A DNA stretch of 64,000 nucleotides from NCBI GenBank assembly GCA_009617715.1, contig VTFK01000224.1:310001-374000 (forward strand), written 5' to 3'. The position numbers and the translations under genes were made by a program. Below the pieces are notes generated by a model that ran no database searches, was not told where the DNA came from, and saw only the letters and a list, made by a program, of their open reading frames with translations. Shown here one piece after another: positions 42,660 through 53,509 of this stretch (its first letter is position 1; each line of letters starts with the position of its first letter). This DNA comes from Plectrocnemia conspersa (lineage: Eukaryota > Arthropoda > Insecta > Trichoptera > Polycentropodidae).

Positions 42660-43970
42660 ATATATTAATTAATTAATATAATAAGAAAACAAAAAACATT
42701 TAATCCGTTTTAAATTATTACGATGTGCTATATAATATTTATTATATAATCAATTTGTGGTATAAATGCAATAAATTAATTAGGTCGACTTACAACTTCA
42801 ACAAGTCTTTATCTTAGAAGATTGATAGGATTAAACGAGTAATATAAATCAGATCAAAAGTAAAGCATTATAAAATCGTAGGGTCCACTTGCAAATATAT
42901 AATATGTATGTAACTGTATAGCTTATAAAATAGCTGCACAGTGTTCGTTGGTATTTTTGTCATATTTTTTATATGTGTACTATTCAATTCAAGATTCTAT
43001 AAAAAATAATCTTTCATTTGTTTATCTTTTTATAAGATTATTTTTAATTGTATTTACTAATTTGATACTAGAAAATGTAATTTTAAAGAAAAAAATCTTC
43101 AATAAAAAAATTTTTCGGCTAAAGTTATTAAGTATAATTAAACAAATTACTTTAAGAAATTAGTAGTTATTATGTAAAATAAATTACTGCAAAATAATAG
43201 TTTCAAGAAATTTTATTTAGGGAAATTACACAAAAAAATTGCTTTGCAAAAAAAATACTAGCTTTTAAAATATATGAAATAATTAATATAAAAAATTTGA
43301 GTGGAAGAGCTTAATATTTTTTCGGAGGCGTAACATTTCACGTTTCACCATTGTTATAAGAAAATCGTTTCATAAATCTATTTTAGAGTAATTAGTAAAT
43401 ATTATTCACTGGCTTATTATACACTGATTGTCGTTGTCTTTAAAAATACTACTATGGAGCTTTTTTGCCTGAGAAGCTTGTTTAAATGTCGCACAAATTC
43501 AATGTTACAAGAATATGTAGCGTATTGCTAACTTCACTGCTATAGATTGTGTGGTACATTCTTTTCAGTGATGATATTTTTTTTCCAAGCATATATTTCG
43601 TTAATCATAAAGCAATGAAGAAAATCTATATGTAATATTACACGCAGTAAGAATGTAATATATGTATCAAAATAATAAAATACTTATAATGAAACTTATG
43701 ACACAGAAAATTAGCTCTCATGGTGTTACCTTATGAAAAATACATTTTATTTTAAACCCATTAACTATTTTGAATACTTAAAATTAAATATTTAAATTGA
43801 GATTGTATTAATAATATATAAAGAAGTAGTAAATATATATTAAATTATGAATTAAGTATAATAGAAAGATAGTTAAAAAATAATGTACTTAAACAAAATA
43901 AGAATAAAACTTAATATATGTTTATTAATTATAAAGATTTGTTAAATTTTGATACAGAAATAGTTATGTT
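42660..43970. other. Very AT-rich DNA
   Basis: No feature recognised. Confidence 0.5.
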
Positions 43971-43977
43971 ATAGAAA

Positions 43978-44365
43978 TAGTTGATAATATAAAATATTTA
44001 GAAGTAATTTTAGAAATCAAAATTAAATTTTATGGAACATTGTAATTACATAATCAAAAAATATATAAAAATAGGTATATTATCTAGGATGAGAAATATA
44101 AGAATAAATACAAGAAAATAATCAATATATGCTTATTCAATGAGAGTGGTTAAAATAAAAATAGATTTACTAGTTTTAAAAGTATGATTGAAAGTTTAGA
44201 GTTGTTAGATATTTTAGAAATATTGAAGATTAATGTTTTAGTATTTATTTAGAAGTTGGAAAATAATATGCTACTAGAGTATTTTAATGTACATAGATTG
44301 AATACAATAAATAGAGATAATATAAGGTTTAATACAATAAAACGAGTACGGCTAAGGGAATTAGG
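43978..44365 (+). pseudogene. Jockey/I-like reverse-transcriptase C-terminal fragment
   Basis: 43980-44010 reads VDNIKYLEVILE (block following the FADD motif). Later pieces give ILSRMRNI, SMIESLELLDI, then NVLVFI (stop) KLENNMLLEYFNVHRLNT and a basic end, the pattern found at the C-terminus of many insect non-LTR reverse transcriptases. Several stops and frame changes. Unusually AT-rich codons distinguish it from the fragment at 41.1 kb, so it is probably a different family. Confidence 0.65.
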
Positions 44366-44819
44366 GTTCTCAATTATTCGTAGTTTTGAACTATTCGAAT
44401 ATTGAATAAAAATTTAGCTCGAATATTCGAATATATTTGTAATTTTCTACTCGGTTTTTACCGATATTAATTTATTTAACATATCAATTAATTGCCTGTA
44501 AAATATTAATTAATTAAAAAAAAAAATTTAATTAGTCATTATTTTTTTCATAATCGTTTCATTTCAGCAGTCATTGAATTAATGCAGTAAAATTAATATA
44601 ACATTTTAAATACATAATTTTATCGAATTTATTGTATATACAATAGCTACTAATGTTTGGAACAAATTTTATATACATAAAGATGGGATATATATCGGCG
44701 TTTATTTTGTGAGGATTTGCATATAAATTAAACAACTAGAAATAAATTAATTGCGATCGAATTATAAAATCTTCGTGTCTTCGTACACCAAAATTTGCGA
44801 CGCACTCTGGTGCTTTATT

Positions 44820-45209
44820 AAGATAAGCGTTAAACGGTAATAAATAATGGGCCTTTCCAACACTTTGTTTCGTTCAACGAGCTAATTCTGCGAATTTCGG
44901 TCATAGTAGACACACCGATAAACATTCTATTCACAAATGTTTATTAAATGCATAAAAACTTTTTTTGTTGAGAATGAGCGTTTCGTTGTCTCGCATTTTA
45001 AAACAAAATAAAGGCGCATAATGGACCATTGATTTTGGAGCGGCACTAGTCACTCGGGTATATTGAGATAAAAACCACTATGTGTTTCTCAAATATACAA
45101 ATTCGATTTTTTTCAAATTTTATTCGAGATAGTACAAACGAATATTCGATCAACTATTCATATGATAGTTGAAAATCATGCGAATCATTCGAATATTCGA
45201 TTGTCCTAG
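44820..45209 (-). repeat. Right arm of the roughly 400-bp inverted repeat pair
   Basis: Reverse complement of 40638-41035 (AATGGGCCTTTCCAACACTTTG, CGAATTTCGGTCATAG, CACTAGTCACTCGGGTATATTG), ending in CGAATATTCGATTGTCCTA. A related TAGGGTTCTCAATTATTCG end occurs at 44366, so the arm may belong either to a large element (40638-45209) or a small one (44366-45209). The hAT-1 element starts within its last bases. Confidence 0.7.
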
Positions 45210-45211
45210 GA

Positions 45212-46516
45212 CAGTGGTCGGCAAACTTATTGGCCGAAGAGCCAAATATGTACATTACAACGATTGAAAATAGTTCTAAGAGCCAAATCTGTTTTTTAAT
45301 TTAGTAAACCTTTATTATAATTTTAGACCTTCATTAAATTACGGGTATACTGAATAAAACTTGATTTCACACTTAATAAAGATTTATTCGTTGATAAACA
45401 ATAATATGAAAGTAAGGTATCCATAAATGTAAATCATGACAATGACTGACAAACACTTAATGCGAACAATGTCCTTGCATCTCCTTGGAAAGTTTCAGTA
45501 AGTCAGGTATATATGTTGTCGTTTTTAATTTTAGGCATGATTCCATGTTCTCATCAATAAGACAACTTCTCAGTTTACTCTTGATAAAGTTCATGCTTGA
45601 AAAGGATTGTTCGCATGAATATGTAGAACCAAAAAGGGAAAGAACAGCAAACGCAAGTTTTTTTAGCTGATCGTAAGAGTCAGGAATACTATTCCAGACG
45701 TTGAAAATGATCATGTCTTCATTCTCCAGGTCTTTCAAAGCAGAACACTTGTGTTGTGAACTAAGATCACATTCGTTCTTCTCCAATATTTCCAAATCAA
45801 TACAAAAACGGTGAAATTTAGAGCTACATATTTCCTTGTTTTCTAAATCCTGCAATTGTATTTCAAAGTTACCAATGTTAATGCCAAAAGGAGAAAATTT
45901 CAACTCAGTTATTGTAGCATAAAGAGGAATTTTGACAAATGCTTAGGTCGCTTTGCTGTTTTTAAACTCCTGAAACCTCTGAGAAATGCTTCCCTCATAT
46001 TTAAAATTGTTGTTTTGAAATGGTGTTTGTCAATAGAGGAATTATTTTCTTGGCGATGCTTCAGCGGGCTCGGAAAGAGAAACAATGTTTCCCTTTCAAA
46101 ATCTTGAGCAAAAAGGGATAATTTGTTTTCGAATGAAATTACTTCTTCTAAAATCGAAAAAATTGTGTTTCCTTTCCCTTGTAGTTTACGGTTAAGCCGA
46201 TTTAGATGAGACGTAACGTCTACCATGAAATGAAAGTTTTGGATCCACTGATTGTCTGTAAGTTCTGGATAGTGAGCACCCTTCTCAAGGAGAAATGCTT
46301 CAATTTCTGGCAATAGGGACGCGAAACGTTTTAAAACGTTCCCTCTTGATAACCATCGAATCTTGTTATGAAGCAGAAGATCAAGACATAAGGACACTCG
46401 ACCAGAATTAGCGCCCGGGCTAATTGCACAATTATCCGTGGATATTTGTGCCAGAGCCGCACTCAAGAAGCCAAAGAGCCGCATGCGGCTCCGGAGCCGC
46501 ACTTTGCCGACCCCTG
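45212..46516 (-). mobile_element. hAT element, copy 1, with perfect 8-bp TSD
   Basis: 1305 bp. Ends CAGTGGTCGGCAAA (left) and the inverse of CAGGGGTCGGCAAA (right) are hAT-type terminal inverted repeats. TCCTAGGA at 45204-45211 and 46517-46524 is an exact 8-bp target duplication, typical of hAT. Inside are pieces of a GTF2IRD2/ZBED-like transposase on the minus strand. Compared with the copy at 61912, about 350 bp corresponding to the catalytic-core part is missing, so it is an internal deletion derivative. Confidence 0.9.
45457..46502 (-). pseudogene. hAT transposase (GTF2IRD2-like), internally deleted, in two frames
   Basis: 46502-45909 encodes the middle of the transposase (HNKIRWLSRGNVLKRFASLL, DVTSHLNRLNRKLQGKGN, ENKLSLFAQDFERETL). 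After a frame break, 45903-45457 encodes the C-terminus with the hAT dimerisation region (LKKLAFAVLSLFGSTYSCEQSF, SKLR). The N-terminal zinc finger and the first catalytic Asp block are absent. Vertebrate and invertebrate genes such as GTF2IRD2 and EPM2AIP1 arose from this kind of transposase; here it is clearly inside a transposon. Confidence 0.85.
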
Positions 46517-46844
46517 TCCTAGGACAATCCGCAAAAATAAAAATGCAACAGAAGCATTAAGAAATACATCATATTAAAGTATATTTTTATATTGTGTTTT
46601 ATGTGTATGTTATGATTTTATTTATAATAAATAAAAATGTAACATAAAATTTCCTACTTTTCTACTTTACAACAGCAAAACAACTTCTCATTTTAGAGAT
46701 AATCGTGCATTAACTACTGCTCAATAAACCATACAGATCTAAGGTTTGTAACATATGTATGTGTACCTAGAAACAATGTATATTTAACGCAAATTTTCCA
46801 TTAAATTTAACAAGCGTTTGTCTAATTTGTTACAACTGGGTAAA

Positions 46845-46930
46845 CACAATCAACAACCACTAAGTAAGTAGTGAGATACCAAACTAAAATCAAAGTCTGT
46901 GAATCAGTGACATATGTATTTTGTTCAATT
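46845..46930 (+). repeat. Dispersed old repeat (pair of 37940-38045)
   Basis: Shared words: AATCAACAAC(C/T)ACTAAGTAA, GAGA(T/C)ACCA(A/G)ACT(A/G)AAATCAAA and CTGT(G/A)AATCA. No coding content or recognisable class. Confidence 0.5.
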
Positions 46931-47089
46931 AAAAAATATTATTACGGTTATAATCAATAAATGTCAATATACACGAAACAGCTTAATTTAATATAAATTA
47001 TGCGTCACGATATTCATCCGTGAGAATATAAAAATCTAGAAAGGCTTAAAATATGATGATTACTTCAATAATCGCTATTTCAGATTTCA

Positions 47090-47185
47090 CAATTTCGATA
47101 GAAATTGAAAAACACTGAAGTCTAAATGGGATTAAAGCTCAGGTCTTTTAAATATTAGTTACTAACTTATACTACTGATCTATCA
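47090..47185 (-). repeat. tRNA-derived SINE-like element, copy 2
   Basis: On the minus strand, AGTAGTATAAGTTAG (complement of about 47162-47176) and GCTTTAATCCC (47138-47128) parallel the A- and B-box-like segments of 13870-13985. The tail (ATAGAAATTGAAAAACACTGAAGTC on the plus strand) also aligns. Both copies are degenerate. Confidence 0.4.
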
Positions 47186-49944
47186 TGCTGATATAAGGCT
47201 ATATATATCTTAACATGTTTTAATTTTAATTTCGTCCGTTAATGTAAATGGCTATATTCTGTTCAACCAGACTTATATCGATTAAAACATACTAAGTTTA
47301 GTTAAATAAAACATAAATGTATCTAGACTTTTAAAATAAAATATTATTTTAATACTTTCTTGATAAATTCTAAAAATTAATCTACTTCTGATCCAACTAC
47401 GCAAAAAATAAGAAAAGAGATTAAAGTTAAGAATACTAACTTTGACTTTTTACCATGGTTGAAAGTATGATGCGATTTTATTGACCTAATTGTAAGTCAA
47501 AAATGACACTATGGCTTTCCGTGAATGCTAACATTGTCACGCATGGGTCACCGCCGAGTCCACAATTTTTTTTTAATTGCCCTATTCGCGTTTTCAGCGT
47601 TCGTAGAGGTCTTAATTTGTAATAACACACATAGCACAAAAAATAGGGTTGAACCAATGAGAATTATTAGGGTTGTGCTTTGTTTTATCGCCCCCGTCGG
47701 GCCTTGACCCAATGTGGATTCCCTTTAATTCGACTAATTGAGTCTTGATTAGAACGCGAGTGCACTTTCACTAATTGTTAATTATGCGCTCATCATCGAT
47801 TCCACGAAAATGATAAAGGTTAAACTGCATGATAAATACGTCTAGTTTGCAAATGTCAAGGATTATGATTAATATAATTTCTATGTTAGTCCAAACGATA
47901 TTCTCAGTTCAGTTAATAAATGCAACTTAAAATGTGCATTTTTTTAATAACTAATTAAATCAATGATCTGCTACAATAGAAAGTTGTCGTATCAATACTG
48001 TGTTTATTACTAAAAACATTTTTGGCATGAAACTTCGTGGACATGGACTTAAAAAGCAACGTATAACAAATTCCATAAATATAATTTTCATCTTACCCAA
48101 AATAAATACATAAATTTCCTCCCTTAATGAAAATTAATTAAGTGCGTCGCAACGTGAATGGTTTCCTTTTCTTTTGTGGGTCATGGTCGAAATACCCTTT
48201 ATCTCAAGCTTATCTACCTGCGACGCAAAATCTTGGCGGTGTTTATTTTTAATTTATGGCTACTTCACGACATGTATTCAACTTTAGGTTTATTCAGAGG
48301 GAAAATTTGTATACGAAAATGTAAAAATACATTTTACTTGATATTATAACACGTCATAATCGTATAAAAGGATATTCGTGTAACACTTAAGGGTTAAAAT
48401 ATTTAAAATATAATATTTGATCAATCGCCTTTTAAGCTTATATCCAATATGATTAATATTCATAAAATAAATATAATATATTTAATATTATAAAATTGTT
48501 TCAAGAAAGTACGTTTTTTTATTCTTAAAGAATTGTATTTGACCCGGAACATCCTTAAATAGGCCATGGCTGTTGAGGTTATATGAAGGACATGAAGGCT
48601 CTCGATCGAATGGTTTGACGTGTAAGTCAGGTTATTACTCAAGCGCACAAAATTGGATTTTCAGATTTGTTTCTTAGGTTTCAGCGAAAATAAAATTTGT
48701 TGTGAAACGCTCGATTTATATTTCGAAATAAAATTATTTCAATATGAGTTAGTAATAATTATAGAAATAAGAATCGTGATGTTACTACGAAATCTCACTG
48801 TGTACAGTGAAGCGGACATAAGGTCCCATTTGAAGAGGAAGAACCATTACTATCTATGTATATCTATAAGTATGCTCCTCGAATTTATTTCACAAAGAAC
48901 CCGATAAGTCGTTTTATAAGCCATTGAATAGAATAATTATATCCTCAGTAAACTTTTTGTCTAAATCCGATAATTATATTTTTGATCATAATAAACCAGC
49001 TGTGGCTGTATATTTGTATATTTTATTTTAATAAATAATATAAAATTCCTAATCTACACAATTTAAAGCGCAATTTCAATTATATTATAGTACATAAAAA
49101 AACAGAAATTGTAAAATTTAAATTGTAGTATGCTGGACAAAATAAATGTTTAGAAAGAACAAGACATACGGGATGAATCAGATATTCAATATCTAATTTT
49201 ATTAGTGAATATTTCTGCCGTTGAAAATACTCGCTCGCTTTCCGTTGATGTTGGGATAATTGTGAGCAAAAAGATTTAGATTTTGACTCCGTTTTATGAA
49301 TGGTTGCAACATCTTAAATTCATTTCGTAGACTACATTTATAATTTTTTACCGATATTGATGTTTTAATAGCTGTTTTTTTAATTCACCTTCGAGTATCA
49401 ACGTTACTGTCTTCATTAATTATTTCAATATCCGATTCTGAACTATCTAAATCAAAGAGGTCGTTCTAATATATTTTTTCTCAAATATTAAAAATATATT
49501 TTTTGGGAGTATTTTCGAAAATATTTTTCAGACAAAGTTGTGTTCATTTTAGACATTTTTAATAGAAAATCAGAAAGTCTCTAGTTATTTTTTTAGTCCT
49601 GGTACACAAGACAGCTCAAAATCCAGATATTATTGGATTGTCTCGACACCGAATGCTGAATAGTAACGTAGTTTATATGAATTATTCTGCTTTTGCGGAA
49701 TTTTGTTATATATTTTTTCAGTTTCTTAATATATTTTATAAAATTAATATAAAATATTATTATTTATGGTAATTTATTTCGTACTCTTTAATTTATTGGT
49801 AATCATTTACATTAAATCAAATTTAAAAAATATTCTATATAAATAATTTTTTTTATTATTCTTCAGCAATTTATGCAAATATATAACTATCTGGGGTACC
49901 TCAAAACAGTGAAAGATTGATCACCGTACATGTACGGCGATACC

Positions 49945-50345
49945 TCTCAGAGGGTTAGTCCAATTCATTTCTCAGGGGAAAATTAGCGGAAGACAGGCGT
50001 TACATCTCGAATATTGCTCCATAGGTATAAGATTGCTTATCAAAGTATATTCAGTCCACTTCTGATATAAGAGCGTTGATCGAAGTATATTCAAACCGAA
50101 TTTTGAACAATAGGAGGGTGCAAAACAATTATCACTTCTCAGAAGTCAAAAATTCACGTCAAAAGCAATAAAATCGTGTCGGCGCCGTCGGAGTGGGAAC
50201 GCTCGGTAACGAGCGTTCCCACTGCGACGGCGCCGACATGATTTTATTGCTTTTGACGTGGATTTTTGACTTCTGAGAAGGGATAATTGTTTTTGCGCTC
50301 CCCTATTGGTCAAAATTCGGTTTAAATATGCATTATTCAATTCTC
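49945..50345. mobile_element. FB-1 foldback palindrome, copy 1, with tail on the left
   Basis: 50090-50327 is a near-perfect palindrome. The left arm TCAAACCGAATTTTGAACAA ... CACGTCAAAAGCAATAAAAT is mirrored on the right, and the centre is GGGAACGCTCG-GTAA-CGAGCGTTCCC (50195-50220). 49945-50089 is the inverted counterpart of the tail seen at 15676-15840. There is no coding capacity. A fragment of a third arm follows at 50393-50440. Confidence 0.85.
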
Positions 50346-50392
50346 ACTAATATATTGTTAAAAATAATTAATATGAACGCTAGATAACCGTG

Positions 50393-50440
50393 TCGCTATA
50401 GCACAATTTTATTGCTTTTGACATGGATTCTAAATCCTGA
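50393..50440 (+). repeat. FB-1 arm fragment
   Basis: CACAATTTTATTGCTTTTGACATGGATTC matches the inner part of an FB-1 arm; about 48 bp remain. Confidence 0.55.
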
Positions 50441-50449
50441 ATTTGCTCA

Positions 50450-52050
50450 GAAAAATGCACGTCATTTAATAAAATAATATGAATTTTAATGGATCTATAT
50501 ATTATCACTAACTAAAAAACGATCACCGACTGGTAAACTTTTGGCCCCAAAGATTTTTAATTATTATATTAAAGATTTTGGCTTTATGAAAATTGCTGAT
50601 ACGCAAAAACCAATATATAATATAATATTTGCACTTCGCTTCATTAAGTATCCTAAAATCCTACATAAAAGCCTTAGAAATTGTTTAACGCTTGCCCTTT
50701 GCCTTTAGCTATAAATTACCAGCTCGTTCAATTAGCGCCGGTGTCAGGTGCTCGTTAAAAATCCAGGTCTGGTAAAATGATAAAAATGAAGTCATACGAT
50801 CTTGCCGCAAAAAAGTATACTAGAAGTTGATACCTAAGACTAGAATATATGTTGTGATCTCAAGATTTTTCGAGAGAAATTGCCAAAGGATCCGACCTCG
50901 GCGTCGAAGTGAGAAAAAAACTTCGTCGACCAGAGTACGCTTGCAAATATTAAGAAAGTTGTCGCTTTGGCCAGATGTTGACGTTTTTATTTATTCATTA
51001 TTTACGGGATTTTCCATAGGTTGTACATATTCGAAGGGTGTGAGGATTTTATCCTATTTAATATGTGACGTCCGCTGAGTCAACAATATATTCCGAATAC
51101 TGAAATAATATTGACGCTGTTTCACGGGAATGTATACATTGCATACGAATCAATCAATAAAAGGTTAAAGTACGTAGGAGTTTCTAGTTTAATCATAATT
51201 AAAAGTATACAAAACCTTGGTCATCTCATTGTTTATATCCGTATGTAGATAAATCGAGTAATTCAATTCAAGGTTAAAAAAATTGATAATTAATTAATTG
51301 CTTAGAACAGATTATTATTTATTGTGAATCATTAATCCCAATATTTTATCGATTTTAAGCGTCAGCTTACAATTGAGAAAGCTGCGTATAAATCTGATAA
51401 TCTGTACAGGATTTAGATAATCATATTTGAGAAAAACTTTAGCAATTTAATTAATTAGAGAACACATGGTTTTAATTATTTTATTATACAAATTAGCGTA
51501 AAAACGATTGTCGTTTAATAATATCAGGCTTAAAATTTGAAGGTCACTCAGAAATTCGGTTATTATCCTTACAAACTCAAGCAAAATTAGCGTGGGTGTG
51601 TAATTAACGTCCATTATGGTATAATGTGTCGGTTCATAAATCGAAATTTTATATCTCGCAAGAATTTAAGAACAAATTGTCATTTGGCGTCGACGTTGGA
51701 GAGATTGCTCTCTCCCTAATCCCAAAATCAATTTTCTTCTTTTACTGTCTTTTGCGTTCGTAAAAATTTTCATTTACCAATAATAATGTCGTTCTTTCGC
51801 CTAAAAATGTAAATGTAAAAGCTAAGAAAATATTCCATTGATTAGGTAAGATTACAGGATACTAAATTGATTCACATTTATGTGAAAAATATGTACATGG
51901 CCATTTTTATTCTTAATTTTATTTAAACTATAAATCTTGGAGATTCGAATCTAATATAAAATATATTCAAAAAAAGTATCCGCTTTTTATGTCTAAAGTT
52001 AATAAATATATAATAATTTATTAACAAGTTTTAGCTAAGTTTAAATATAA
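50450..52050. other. Intergenic DNA, nothing recognised
   Basis: Moderately AT-rich. Open frame 50827-51078 has no domain and is not supported by splice signals. Confidence 0.5.
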
Positions 52051-52054
52051 ATCT

Positions 52055-52385
52055 AAATATTATCCCATCCTTCATATATTTTTAGGAAGAAATGCTAACC
52101 CACATTAGTATAAATTATATTAAATGAAATTAATATTGAGCACCTCACAAAACAATAATATTTAACGAGATATGTGTCGAGACCACTCGATATTAATGGA
52201 CTCGCTAAAAGCTTATAAATGACTTTCTAATAAAAAATTTTCGTCAGTGCTATATCTGAGCAGACATCCATTAAACTGTTTAAAAGGTATCAATATTGTC
52301 TTAAGTGTAAATAGTGATTTATATATATATTTATACTTTTTTATGTGCTGATTACTGACATAATAATGAAAAAAACTATCATGCC
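52055..52385 (+). repeat. Dispersed old repeat, order A-B
   Basis: Block A (52055-52250: CATATATTTTTAGGAAGAAATG, CTAAAAGCTTATAAATGACTTTCT) then block B (52288-52385: TTGTCTTAAGTGTAAATAGTG, GTGCTGATTACTGAC). At 37.3-37.7 kb the blocks occur in the opposite order on the same strand. Confidence 0.55.
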
Positions 52386-53449
52386 ATTTTGTCATTTAGT
52401 AGAATGAAAAGTACCGGGAAACAGTTTTTATGTACAATACATACATATTTATGGTATATAAAATATCTATTTTAGGTGTGTTGACACTATAAAAGAGAGT
52501 ACAAATGATAATCAAAAGCATTTGCTCTCAAATTAGTTGAAACTAACATGATTATAATAATAAAAGCAATTTAAACCACCCCAGACACATTTCACTTTCC
52601 ATCTCGATGTATCTCCGGTCCCTTCGTCCACCTGCAGTGTGTATCTAGACACTGTGCAGTACACTATAGACTATTTTCTAGTTTTCATATTTGTGTATTT
52701 CTGATATATATTAAATGGCAACGTTAACAAAAAAGAAAAAGTTAACAAAACTAAAACAATTAATGTTTCTTCTCAAAAATATTATTTGAGAATTTCTCAA
52801 GAAAAATATCAAATCGAGAATGTTTCTAATTTATCGAGAAATTTTATAAAGATTTTTTTATTTTATAAAATTAAATGTGTACGAATATTTTTGCAATGTT
52901 TACAACCACTGCCCTATTTATAACGCTGCATAAGTAAAAGCAGGTTCATGCCTAATATGCATACTTCATGGAGGTTTTAATAGGGATCTGGGAATGACAA
53001 AAAATTGTTTACAAATTTTTAACATTCGAATTCGCCTTATTTTTGCTAAAGTAATAAAACAAGACACTCAGATAAGATACCCTTCTGAAGGTGTTCATGA
53101 CGGGTGTTTAAAAATATGCATACTTTCTCAGAAGATCGTAAGTATTTGTATGACAAACATTTTTTTGCGAATTTCTATCATTCTAACCGGCCGGCGGTTT
53201 TATCTATGCTTTGGTGATCTAAGAACCCACTGCGATAAGAAAAAAATATGCATGGAAATCGGCAGAATGCAAAACGATTTAGGATTATTTTTTTATATTG
53301 TTTTGTAAAGTAGCAGCAGTTGTTATTGACAATTGTCTCACGGTTATTATCAATAGGGACCTTTAGAGGTACCCAGGCACGATAGAAAATTAAAAACACC
53401 AAGTGTTTATATTTAATACACAGGACATTCGTGGTGGTATTGACTAGAT

Positions 53450-53505
53450 CCGTGGTGGCGAACCTAGGGCACGCATGCAAGAAATGGCACGTAAACGATA
53501 TACAA
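53450..53505 (+). repeat. Solo hAT-type terminal repeat
   Basis: CCGTGGTGGCGAACCTAGGG, then CACGCATGCAAGAAATGGCAC, has the form of a well-known hAT terminus (CAGNGGTGGCGAACC...GGCACGC). No opposite end with GGTTCGCCAC was found downstream, so it is a broken or solo end. Confidence 0.5.
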
Positions 53506-53509
53506 CATT

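Larger units (their letters stand above)
46525..49940. other. AT-rich intergenic DNA with minor repeats
   Basis: No gene recognised. 46845-46930 matches 37940-38045 (AATCAACAACCACTAAGTAAG). 47090-47185 is a SINE-like copy. Open frames at 47525, 48158 and 48653 show no domain. Confidence 0.5.
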
